Positions 1 to 5,691 of a stretch of 6,551 nucleotides of DNA are shown one piece after another. Within the stretch, counting starts at the first letter, position 1. Each line of letters opens with the position of its first letter. This stretch comes from Clostridiales bacterium (lineage in GTDB: Bacteria > Bacillota > Clostridia > Oscillospirales > JAAYXM01), in the NCBI GenBank assembly GCA_012515925.1, contig JAAYXM010000003.1, positions 1 through 6,551 on the forward strand. Reading direction: 5' to 3'. Under the pieces are notes generated by a model, which did no database searches, was not told where the DNA came from, and saw nothing but the letters and a program-made list of their open reading frames with translations. The position numbers were made by a program, and so were the translations under genes.

Positions 1-1870
1 CGAGTCTTGAAAGCTGTGCCTCCTCGAGAACCGTTGACGCCTTGCAGCCCAGACCGGATTTTTTCTCAATCAGTCCCGCAAGCTCGTTTTGATAAGCGAT
101 TGCCGCTGGGATTATGTTCTTATACGTCATATCAATCATTGTCAGCGCCTCGATATTAATCGTCTTGCAGTAGTTTTCGAGCATAATCTCATACCGCGAG
201 TGCATTTCGGATTTTGAGTAAACCTTGTGCCGCGAAAACAGACGTATGTTTTTATCGGAAATATAATAAGGCAGCGCCTCGGGCGTTGTTTTCAGGTTTA
301 AAAGTCCCCTTGACCGCGCCTCGGCTATCCATTCGTCGTCATAACCGTTTCCGTTGAACACTATGCGCTTATGCCGCCTGATTGTATCCCTGATGAGTTC
401 GCCGAGCTTTTCCTCGAAGCTTTCGCAGCCCTCGAGCTCATCCGCGAATTCCCGCAGGGATTCGGCTACAATCGTGTTTATGATCGTTATCGGCCGCGCA
501 ATCGAAAAGGCGCTGCCCGGCATGCGGAATTCAAACTTATTTCCGGTGAACGCGAACGGCGATGTCCTGTTTCTGTCCGTCGTGTCCTTCGGGAAACGCG
601 GAAGTACCGTAACGCCGATTTCCATTTGCGTGTTCTCCTTGCCCGCATACAGCGTGTTGTTCTCTATTGAGGTCAGTATGTCCGTCAATTCGTCTCCGAG
701 AAACATTGACACGATTGCGGGCGGCGCCTCGTTCGCGCCGAGCCTGTGGTCGTTGCCCGCGCTCGCGACGGATACCCTGAGCAAATCCTGATAGTTGTCG
801 ACGGCCTTTATGACCGCGCACAGAAACAGCAAAAACTGCGCGTTATCGCATGGCGTGTCGCCGGGCTCGAGCAGGTTTACGCCGGTATCCGTGGCAATCG
901 ACCAGTTGATATGCTTGCCGCTGCCGTTCACGCCCGCGAACGGCTTTTCGTGCAGCAGGCAGACAAGGTTATGCCTTGCCGCGATGGTCTTCATAAGCTC
1001 CATCGTTATCTGGTTATGGTCGGTGGCTATATTCGAGGTGCAATATACGGGCGCGAGCTCGTGCTGAGACGGCGCGACCTCGTTATGGCGGGTTTTGGCG
1101 AGCACGCCGAGCTTCCAGAGCTCGGCGTCAAGCTCCTTCATATAAGCGGACACGCGCTCCTTAATCGCGCCGAAATAGTGGTCCTCAAGCTCCTGGCCCT
1201 TGGGCGGGCGGGCGCCGAACAGCGTCCTGCCGCAGTACATAAGGTCGGGGCGTTTAAGATACATGCTTTTGTCAATCAAAAAGTATTCCTGCTCGGCACC
1301 CACCTGCGAATCCACGCGCTTTGCCTCGCCGTTTCCGAACAGCCGCAGAATCCGTATAGCCTCGCGGCTTAACGCCTCCATGGATTTCAAAAGCGGAGTT
1401 TTCTTGTCAAGCGCCTCGCCGCTGTACGAGCAGAACGCGGTGGGGATGCACAGGACCCCGTCCTTTATAAACGCGTAGGATGTGGGGTCCCACGCTGTAT
1501 ATCCCCTCGCCTCGAAGGTTGCGCGAAGCCCCCCGGACGGAAAACTCGACGCGTCCGGCTCGCCTTTAATAAGCGCCTTGCCCGAAAACTCCATTATCGT
1601 GTTTCCGGCGCCGTCGACCGAAATAAAGCTGTCGTGCTTCTCCGCGGTTATCCCGGTCATGGGTTGGAACCAATGAGTGAAGTGCGTGGCGCCTTTCTGA
1701 ATCGCCCAGTCCTTCATTGCGTTTGCCACGACGTTCGCGATTTCAAGCTTCAGCGGCTTTCCCTCGTTAATCGTGTTTTTTAACGCCTCGTATATGCCCT
1801 TCGGGAGCCGCGTCTTCATCACCGCGTCGCTGAAAACCGCGCTCCCGAACATATTCGGCAGGTTATTCAT
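1..1870 (-). CDS. glnN: Type III glutamine synthetase (GlnN), 3' end cut by window
   Basis: This gene makes glutamine from glutamate, ammonia and ATP in the cytoplasm. Reading down from ATG at 1870, the frame stays open for 623 codons and runs off the window. The type III family is about 700 residues, so roughly the last 70-80 are missing. The N-terminal region carries family-typical stretches such as THFTHWFQPMTG and FPSGGLRATFEARGYTAWDP. The catalytic domain shows VGAEQEYFLID, RHNEVAPSQHE (residues 261-271), HEKPFAGVNGSGKHINWS (307-324) and NRTSPFAFTGNKFEFRMPGS. These metal-, ATP- and glutamate-binding segments identify class III rather than class I or II enzymes. The start is supported by GGAAGGGATG about 8-10 nt upstream. 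It lies 22 nt behind asnA with no promoter or terminator between, so it is probably co-transcribed from the asnA promoter. No truncation or frameshift is visible in the part shown. Confidence 0.95.
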   Translation of the reverse strand, partial: MNNLPNMFGSAVFSDAVMKTRLPKGIYEALKNTINEGKPLKLEIANVVANAMKDWAIQKGATHFTHWFQPMTGITAEKHDSFISVDGAGNTIMEFSGKALIKGEPDASSFPSGGLRATFEARGYTAWDPTSYAFIKDGVLCIPTAFCSYSGEALDKKTPLLKSMEALSREAIRILRLFGNGEAKRVDSQVGAEQEYFLIDKSMYLKRPDLMYCGRTLFGARPPKGQELEDHYFGAIKERVSAYMKELDAELWKLGVLAKTRHNEVAPSQHELAPVYCTSNIATDHNQITMELMKTIAARHNLVCLLHEKPFAGVNGSGKHINWSIATDTGVNLLEPGDTPCDNAQFLLFLCAVIKAVDNYQDLLRVSVASAGNDHRLGANEAPPAIVSMFLGDELTDILTSIENNTLYAGKENTQMEIGVTVLPRFPKDTTDRNRTSPFAFTGNKFEFRMPGSAFSIARPITIINTIVAESLREFADELEGCESFEEKLGELIRDTIRRHKRIVFNGNGYDDEWIAEARSRGLLNLKTTPEALPYYISDKNIRLFSRHKVYSKSEMHSRYEIMLENYCKTINIEALTMIDMTYKNIIPAAIAYQNELAGLIEKKSGLGCKASTVLEEAQLSRL

Positions 1871-1892
1871 TAAAAATCATCCCTTCCAATAC

Positions 1893-2900
1893 TTACAGAA
1901 GCGGTATGCCCGCGCTTTTGCATTTTTCCGCGGTATCTGTATCCCATTCGGACACCTGCACCTCGCCGATATGCGCCTTGCCCAGAATCAGCATGCAAAC
2001 GCGGGACTGCCCGATACCGCCGCCGATTGTGAGCGGCAGCTTGCCTTCGAGCAAAAGCTTATGGAACTCCCTTCCCCTGCGCTCGTCCGCGCCCTCTTTT
2101 TTCAGCTGTTCGTCAAGAGACTTCGCGTCAACGCGTATTCCCATCGACGAAACCTCATGCGCGCACTCAAGCACGTCATTCCAGAACACAATATCGCCGT
2201 TTAGCTGCCAGTCGTCATAATCGGGCGCGCGCCCGTCGTGCTTTACGCCGGATTTCAGCAAGCCGCCTATCTGCATGACAAACGCGGTCTTGTGCTCCTT
2301 CAGATACTCGTGTTCGCGCTCCTTAGGCGAAAGGTCGGGATACATATCCTCAAGCTGCTGCGTGGTTACGAAGCTAACCTCGCGCGAAAGGCGGGTTTTA
2401 AGCGTCGGGTATTTCTGCAAAATCGCGTCCGATGTGTCGCATATCGCTCCGACTATTCTTCTGACCGTGTCTTTCAGGTATTCGACGTTTCTCGTCCCCG
2501 CGTCAATCACCTTTTCCCAGTCCCACTGGTCAACATACACCGAATGGAGGTTGTCAAGGCTCTCCTCCTTGCGAATCGCGTTCATATCCGTGACGAGTCC
2601 CATTCCGACGGGGAAGCCGTATTTAAAGAGCGCCATGCGCTTCCATTTCGCGAGCGAATGAACGATCTGTACGTTTACCCCGGTCTCCTTTACGGTAAAT
2701 TCCACAGGCGTCTCAACCCCGTTTAAATCGTCGTTCAATCCGGTATTCGGGTCGACGAACAGCGGGCATGTTGCACGGATAAGGTTTAACGCCCGGCAAA
2801 GGTTGTCTTCAAAAATCCTCTTTACCTGTCCGATCGCGATTTGTGTCTGGAATAAATCCAGTACCGGCTTGTAGTCTTCCGGGATAAATGCTTTGCTCAT
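1893..2900 (-). CDS. asnA: Aspartate--ammonia ligase (AsnA)
   Basis: This is the ammonia-dependent asparagine synthetase: aspartate + NH3 + ATP gives asparagine + AMP + PPi, in the cytoplasm. Its 335 residues match the family's usual length (about 330) and its class II aminoacyl-tRNA-synthetase-like fold. Visible conserved segments are NDDLNG (56-61; D57 matches the E. coli active-site D46), HSLAKWKR (81-88; K87 matches K77), TDMNAIR (104-110; R110 matches R100), HSVYVDQWDWEKVI (119-132), RAPDYDDWQLNGDI and the C-terminal GGGIGQSR (293-300). All expected active-site positions I could align are kept. The start at 2900 is set by GGAAAGGATG, with AGGA 9 nt from the ATG. It is the first gene of an operon with glnN and has its own promoter and a terminator-containing leader, so expression is probably controlled by attenuation. 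It uses free ammonia, as does GlnN, which suggests an ammonia-rich habitat. Confidence 0.96.
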   Translation of the reverse strand: MSKAFIPEDYKPVLDLFQTQIAIGQVKRIFEDNLCRALNLIRATCPLFVDPNTGLNDDLNGVETPVEFTVKETGVNVQIVHSLAKWKRMALFKYGFPVGMGLVTDMNAIRKEESLDNLHSVYVDQWDWEKVIDAGTRNVEYLKDTVRRIVGAICDTSDAILQKYPTLKTRLSREVSFVTTQQLEDMYPDLSPKEREHEYLKEHKTAFVMQIGGLLKSGVKHDGRAPDYDDWQLNGDIVFWNDVLECAHEVSSMGIRVDAKSLDEQLKKEGADERRGREFHKLLLEGKLPLTIGGGIGQSRVCMLILGKAHIGEVQVSEWDTDTAEKCKSAGIPLL

Positions 2901-2917
2901 GATTTTTCATCCTTTCC

Positions 2918-2959
2918 AAAAAAAAATCGGCGCTGCGAACCTTTTAGGTTCACAGCACC
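2918..2959 (-). terminator. Intrinsic terminator inside the asnA leader (attenuator)
   Basis: Read on the minus strand, a 13-bp stem forms between GGTGCTGTGAACC (2959-2947) and GGTTCGCAGCGCC (2941-2929) with loop TAAAA. All 13 positions pair, two as U-G wobbles. GA and nine consecutive T residues (2926-2918) follow, the classic rho-independent form. It lies between the asnA promoter and the asnA ribosome binding site, so it would stop transcription of asnA-glnN before translation begins unless something prevents it forming. It cannot serve the upstream gene (3069-4142) alone, because the asnA promoter lies between them, although it could also catch read-through from that gene. Confidence 0.85.
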
Positions 2960-2967
2960 TTTGCTGT
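2952..2967 (-). promoter_or_regulatory. Candidate antiterminator hairpin with ANTAR-type hexaloop
   Basis: On the minus strand, ACAGC-AAAGGT-GCTGT forms a 5-bp stem with a six-base loop whose first base is A and fourth base is G. That is the loop rule for RNA targets of ANTAR-domain antiterminators. The hairpin uses the same GGTGCTGT bases as the 5' arm of the terminator at 2918-2959, so the two structures exclude each other. Known ANTAR targets have two such hairpins. Here the predicted RNA starts only about one base upstream, leaving no room for a second one before it. The next hairpin (GAACC-TAAAA-GGTTC, nested in the terminator) has a five-base loop without the A1/G4 pattern. The ANTAR reading is therefore suggestive, not established; the mutually exclusive pairing itself is seen directly. 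Confidence 0.4.
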
Positions 2968-2974
2968 TTTTTGT

Positions 2975-3004
2975 AATATAACACAAGTGAATAAGTTTTG
3001 TCAA
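2975..3004 (-). promoter_or_regulatory. Sigma-A-type promoter of asnA-glnN
   Basis: On the minus strand a perfect -35 TTGACA (3004-2999) is followed by -10 TATATT (2980-2975) at 18 nt, or TTATAT (2981-2976) at 17 nt. Transcription should begin near 2968, giving a leader of about 68 nt before the asnA ATG at 2900. The sequence around and upstream of it is very AT-rich. This is the strongest promoter match on the minus strand of the window. Confidence 0.75.
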
Positions 3005-3043
3005 CAACTTTTTTTATTCCTGTCTTTTTTCTTCTTTTATTAT

Positions 3044-3061
3044 CCTCCCCCGTCGGGGAGG
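3044..3061. repeat. GC-rich hairpin downstream of the transglutaminase-like gene
   Basis: CCTCCCC (3044-3050) and GGGGAGG (3055-3061) pair perfectly across a CGTC loop. The hairpin sits 7 nt past the stop codon of the minus-strand gene at 3069-4142. On that strand the 3' flank is ATAATAAAAG, with no U-tract, so it is a poor intrinsic terminator, although it could stabilise the mRNA 3' end. Its CCTCCCC/GGGGAGG arms are the same as the core of the larger palindrome at 5542-5578, so both may belong to one dispersed palindromic repeat family. Confidence 0.5.
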
Positions 3062-3068
3062 AGGCGAA

Positions 3069-4142
3069 TTAATGCAGCGCGTATAACATAACGTTCCAGT
3101 CGTAGTTTTGCATTTCCCCGGTTTTCATCATAAAGTACTCGCCGTCCGGGTTTGCCGCGTCGATATGATACCAGCCGCCGTCAAAGGAAATCATGTTCCA
3201 ATAATGCGTCTTATTGTTATAGGTGCCTTTTATGATAATACAGTTTATGCCCGACTCGGCGCAAAGCTTTTTAAACGTCGCGGCAAAGCCTAAGCTCACG
3301 CCCTGTTTATTAAACAGAACGCCGTAAGGCGTCTGCGCATCCGCCGCTTCCGCGCCGTCTAAGTATTTCACGTCCGACAAAAGCCCGAAATAATACTCAA
3401 GCTTTTCATATGCACTTTTATCTCCGACGCTTTCGGCTATCTCAAGAATACGCGCGTTCGCGGTCTTGCGCTTTGACTGCAGCGCTTCTTTGTCCTCGCT
3501 GTATTCAAAGGTTAATAAAAGTATCCTGTGTATGCCGTTTTCGGGAAAAAACTTTATTTTCATTTCCGCGCCGCCGTACAGCGCGTCCGGAAAACCAAAC
3601 GATACCTTCTCGCGTATCTCGAACGGGTTAAACAGCTCTTCCGAATAATAGTTTACAAGCACGGCCTTTTGTTTTTCAAAACCGAGCATCGTGTCTCTGA
3701 GTATACTCTCAAACTCCGCCGCCGTTTCGGCCTTTTTAAGCGAAAGGATTTCCGATGTCGGCCGGCTGTAGTTGATGTTTACCTTTACGTCATAATAGCT
3801 GAGTATCTTTGTCTTTTCAAACGTGATATTGTCCACCGCGAAAGCGCCGAGCGGCTCCCCGGTGATTATCTCGTGGCACGCTTTCGGCAATTCCGCGTCA
3901 ACGTCGGACATATAATCGTAAAGTCTGATGTTTCCCGTGGTTTTCGCCTGCTCAATAAGCGTCAGAATCTGCGCTTTAAGCTGTCCGTAATTGTCCGCGC
4001 TCTGCACCTTGCCCTCCGGGTCAAGCCGTCTGAAATGCGGCGTTACCGACGTGAATTCACGGCTGTATATCAGCTCCCCGCCAAGCAAAACCAGCGTGAA
4101 TACGACAAGTATAATCAGTATGCCGGCTAATCTTAAGCGCAT
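3069..4142 (-). CDS. Membrane-anchored transglutaminase-like protein with Ser in place of catalytic Cys
   Basis: This is a 357-residue protein with an N-terminal hydrophobic segment (about residues 5-24, after MRLRL), either a signal anchor or an uncleaved signal peptide, so the rest should be outside the membrane. Residues about 40-270 match nothing I recognise. The last 90 residues resemble the transglutaminase-like/papain-fold superfamily: YGVLFNKQGVSLGFA, then NCIIIKGT, then THYWNMI (H313) and GGWYHIDAA (D328). In active members the first motif reads GVCxGYA with a nucleophilic Cys. Here that residue is Ser283 (codon AGC), while the His and Asp are kept, so it may be a non-catalytic binding domain or an altered hydrolase. 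GGGGGAAGTG precedes the ATG at 4142. The gene appears to be its own transcription unit: a promoter candidate lies upstream and asnA has a separate one. The fold call is fairly secure; function and substrate are unknown. Confidence 0.8.
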   Translation of the reverse strand: MRLRLAGILIILVVFTLVLLGGELIYSREFTSVTPHFRRLDPEGKVQSADNYGQLKAQILTLIEQAKTTGNIRLYDYMSDVDAELPKACHEIITGEPLGAFAVDNITFEKTKILSYYDVKVNINYSRPTSEILSLKKAETAAEFESILRDTMLGFEKQKAVLVNYYSEELFNPFEIREKVSFGFPDALYGGAEMKIKFFPENGIHRILLLTFEYSEDKEALQSKRKTANARILEIAESVGDKSAYEKLEYYFGLLSDVKYLDGAEAADAQTPYGVLFNKQGVSLGFAATFKKLCAESGINCIIIKGTYNNKTHYWNMISFDGGWYHIDAANPDGEYFMMKTGEMQNYDWNVMLYALH

Positions 4143-4164
4143 AATTCACTTCCCCCGTCCCCCG

Positions 4165-4193
4165 CATATATGCGCAGCCCTGTTGATAAACAA
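4165..4193 (-). promoter_or_regulatory. Candidate promoter for the transglutaminase-like gene
   Basis: On the minus strand TTGTTT (4193-4188) and TATATG (4170-4165) lie 17 nt apart, about 22 nt before the start codon. The -10 is inside a perfect 12-bp palindrome, CGCATATATGCG (4163-4174). Just upstream of the -35, the 10-mer TAAAAAATTT occurs twice, 20 bp apart (4229-4220 and 4209-4200), resembling an UP element or bent DNA. The match to consensus is only moderate and the resulting leader would be short. Confidence 0.35.
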
Positions 4194-4249
4194 ACTATGA
4201 AATTTTTTATCCGCTAAATAAATTTTTTAATCCTGCAGCTTGTAAATAA

Positions 4250-4720
4250 TTATGATATGTTATTCATAGGCTTTAATGTTCTTCTTGCACTTTTTCGGTA
4301 TTCGTCGGGAGAAATTCCTTCTAATCTCCGGAATGTTGCGCGAAAAACTTCCGAAGACTGAAACCCCACGATATAAGCAATATCTGTAATTTTAATGTCT
4401 TTGCTGGCCAAAAGCTCCTTCGCACGATGTATTCGCAGAGAATTCAAATACATATGCGGTGTTGTCCCGAGCCTTTTTCTGAACATGCGAAACAACTGCC
4501 CTTCTTGATACCCGGAAAAGCTGCACATATGATTCATTCCCGCGGGCACGAAGTAGATATGATTATGTTTGAACGGGTAGTTTTTGCCTTCAATACATAT
4601 ACTTCCTATATCATTTATTGTATAAAAAATCTGGTTGTAATCGTGGGTATGCTCTACGTTTTTTGTACTGAGCATTGATGTAAACCGAGGCTTTGCAATT
4701 GCCAGATAATCGAAATACAT
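4250..4720 (-). CDS. Compact AraC-family regulator, probably internally deleted
   Basis: The protein has 156 residues, against about 270-300 for usual cupin-plus-HTH AraC regulators. The start shows the cupin sensor pattern: HTHDYNQIFY (24-33) and the second strand pair ending in IYFVPAGMNH (55-64). Immediately after, at about residue 69, the sequence becomes SGYQEGQLFRMFRKRLGTTP, which is the end of the first helix-turn-helix of an AraC DNA-binding domain. The linking helix and a complete second HTH (ITDIAYIVGFQSSEVFRATFRR, 111-132) follow, ending in GISPDEYRK. About 120 residues, including the rest of the sensor, the linker and the first helices of HTH1, thus appear to be missing in frame. 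The start at 4720 is supported by AAAGGATG, with AGGA 9 nt upstream. It may be a remnant or a working mini-regulator. It is divergent from the broken gene at 4837, whose intact ancestor may have been its target. The family call is secure; activity is doubtful. Confidence 0.8.
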   Translation of the reverse strand: MYFDYLAIAKPRFTSMLSTKNVEHTHDYNQIFYTINDIGSICIEGKNYPFKHNHIYFVPAGMNHMCSFSGYQEGQLFRMFRKRLGTTPHMYLNSLRIHRAKELLASKDIKITDIAYIVGFQSSEVFRATFRRLEGISPDEYRKSARRTLKPMNNIS

Positions 4721-4752
4721 GCAATCACATCCTTTTGCAATATCCGTGATTG

Positions 4753-4761
4753 ATTATAACA
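4753..4761 (-). promoter_or_regulatory. Extended -10 promoter for the AraC-family gene
   Basis: The minus strand reads TG-T-TATAAT (4761-4753), a perfect -10 with the TGn extension. No clear -35 is seen; TGTTCA 18 nt upstream is weak, which is common for extended -10 promoters. Transcription would begin near 4746, about 26 nt before the start codon. The surroundings are AT-rich. Confidence 0.55.
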
Positions 4762-4836
4762 CAGAAATAATAAAATGAACAGACAGCAAGCATATACAAA
4801 TATACTTAAAACTGTTGAGAGAGAGGGAGAAAAGTT

Positions 4837-5204
4837 ATGAGGATACGATTTAACAAACCCGTATTGGCGTACATTCTTGTGTTATGCATTATGATTGGAT
4901 TTATCCCCGCAGACATAGATTGGTTTACAGTCAAAGCAGCTCTTTCCGGTGAAAGCGTTACTATGACTTTACTGCTCGTGTAGGCGGTGTTGCGAATCCA
5001 GTCTGGATAAACGAGAGCGGAAGAAAGAATGACATCCGCGGAATTGACTATGACAATACCGACGGGTACTGGGCGTATTACGGGTTCGGCATCTACAACG
5101 CTGTTTCGGAGCCGGGAGATACTATAATCTATCAAAGTGCTTCATATGTAAGGCTGACGCTGAAAGCAACCAGCAGCACGGAAGAGTACGAGATTCGTAA
5201 TTTA
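4837..5204 (+). pseudogene. Secreted-protein gene broken by a frameshift (5' part)
   Basis: A good ribosome binding site (AGGGAG at 4824-4829, 7 nt spacing) precedes ATG 4837. The first 48 codons encode a typical clostridial signal peptide: MRIRFNK, a hydrophobic core PVLAYILVLCIMIGFI, then a region with a likely cleavage near VKAA. The frame ends at TAG 4981-4983. The minus-one frame, open from 4953, continues sensibly with YDFTARVGG, then VWINESGRKND, then a Tyr/Gly-rich stretch (GYWAYYGFGIYNAV), then VRLTLKATSSTEEYEI. This looks like a beta-rich extracellular domain. Adding one base near 4961 would join ESVT to YDFT. I do not recognise the family. The loss of one base, together with the apparent switch to an unrelated tail near 5205, indicates a decayed gene. 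No convincing promoter is seen just upstream, on the strand opposite the AraC gene. Confidence 0.55.
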
Positions 5205-5453
5205 GGTGCGGTACACATGCATCCCAACAGAGCACGCGCTTGTATACGCGAGGCGGCAAGCGCCGCAATCAAGGACTTTATTGGAAACCCCGATAAACAT
5301 AAGCCGCTATATATTAAACCGCCGTATGTTCTTGAAACATGGTTCAGACGCACCGGGACGGCGCCGCCCTATAAAACTACACAAAGACATCCGTCAGACA
5401 TAGTTGCGCTGCACTCCGCTTCAAAGGAAACGGAAATAATATGCCGCACATAA
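5205..5453 (+). pseudogene. Remnant of an M55 (DppA-like) D-aminopeptidase C-terminus
   Basis: In the same frame as the preceding debris, about 82 codons end at TAA 5451-5453. The stretch HPNRARACIREAASAAI followed by PLYIKPPYVLETWFRRTGTA resembles the C-terminal part of M55 peptidases, where a helix of the form HPxxARxxIREAAxxAI is followed by KPxxxxPPYxLExxF. M55 enzymes are about 270 residues long and have their zinc ligands in the N-terminal half, none of which is present, so this piece cannot be active. An internal ATG at 5217 has no ribosome binding site. It most likely represents the end of a deleted peptidase gene fused by the deletion to the secreted-protein remnant. The family match is from memory of its pattern and is moderate. 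Confidence 0.4.
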
Positions 5454-5541
5454 ACAATTCACGCTGAACAAGAATAACATATGCCGAAAAGCTTCACGGG
5501 TATAATAGGATTATTATGGCAAGCTGTAAAAACTAATCAGC

Positions 5542-5578
5542 GCTTTTATGCCTCCCCCTCAGGGGGAGGCATAAAAGC
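5542..5578. repeat. Perfect palindrome with 17-bp arms
   Basis: GCTTTTATGCCTCCCCC (5542-5558) and its exact reverse complement (5562-5578) flank a TCA loop. As RNA, either strand would form a very stable hairpin. There is no T-run after either arm, so it is not a standard intrinsic terminator, though TTTT/AAAA steps lie inside the stem. It stands in the non-coding stretch between the gene debris and the kinase promoter, and shares the CCTCCCC/GGGGAGG core with the hairpin at 3044-3061. It resembles the dispersed REP/MITE-like palindromes of gut Clostridia. Confidence 0.7.
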
Positions 5579-5603
5579 AAGGCTGCAATCAGACCTGCGA
5601 TTT

Positions 5604-5625
5604 ATACTTTAAATATTTTAAGTAT
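5604..5625. promoter_or_regulatory. AT-rich near-palindrome upstream of the kinase promoter
   Basis: ATACTT (5604-5609) and AAGTAT (5620-5625) are inverted around an AAATATTT centre (5611-5618). Twenty of the 22 bases are symmetric. It ends 7 nt before the -35 of the kinase promoter, a place where an activator or repressor dimer could bind. AT-rich DNA yields such symmetry by chance fairly often, so an operator role is only a possibility. Confidence 0.3.
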
Positions 5626-5632
5626 TTATGCC

Positions 5633-5661
5633 TTTACGAAGATTTTTTTAGGGTGTATAAT
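5633..5661 (+). promoter_or_regulatory. Sigma-A-type promoter of the pyridoxal kinase gene
   Basis: TTTACG (5633-5638) and a perfect TATAAT (5656-5661) are 17 nt apart. The start site would be near 5668, giving a leader of about 24 nt that holds the AAAGGGGG ribosome binding site. No riboswitch or attenuator fits in so short a leader. Confidence 0.7.
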
Positions 5662-5691
5662 ATGAGAAAGAAATCCAAAGGGGGTTGACGT

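Noticed and set aside
354..1478. Long plus-strand open frames opposite glnN
   Set aside because: They are antisense shadows of a well-conserved gene, without ribosome binding sites or recognisable proteins.
2901..2968. T-box leader upstream of asnA
   Set aside because: The leader is far too short for Stem I and specifier loop, and the conserved TGGNACCGCG antiterminator bulge is absent.
3044..3061. Rho-independent terminator for the transglutaminase-like gene
   Set aside because: The stem is strong but no U-tract follows on either strand.
4953..4983. Programmed ribosomal frameshift in the secreted-protein gene
   Set aside because: There is no slippery heptamer or following pseudoknot, and the downstream product looks like a chimera, so plain mutation is more likely.
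5501..5506. TATAAT as a second promoter in the kinase upstream region
   Set aside because: No acceptable -35 lies 16-18 nt upstream and a better promoter is present at 5633-5661.
5481..5612. 43-codon plus-strand ORF starting ATGCCGAAAAGC
   Set aside because: It has no ribosome binding site, much of it is the palindrome at 5542-5578, and the product resembles nothing.
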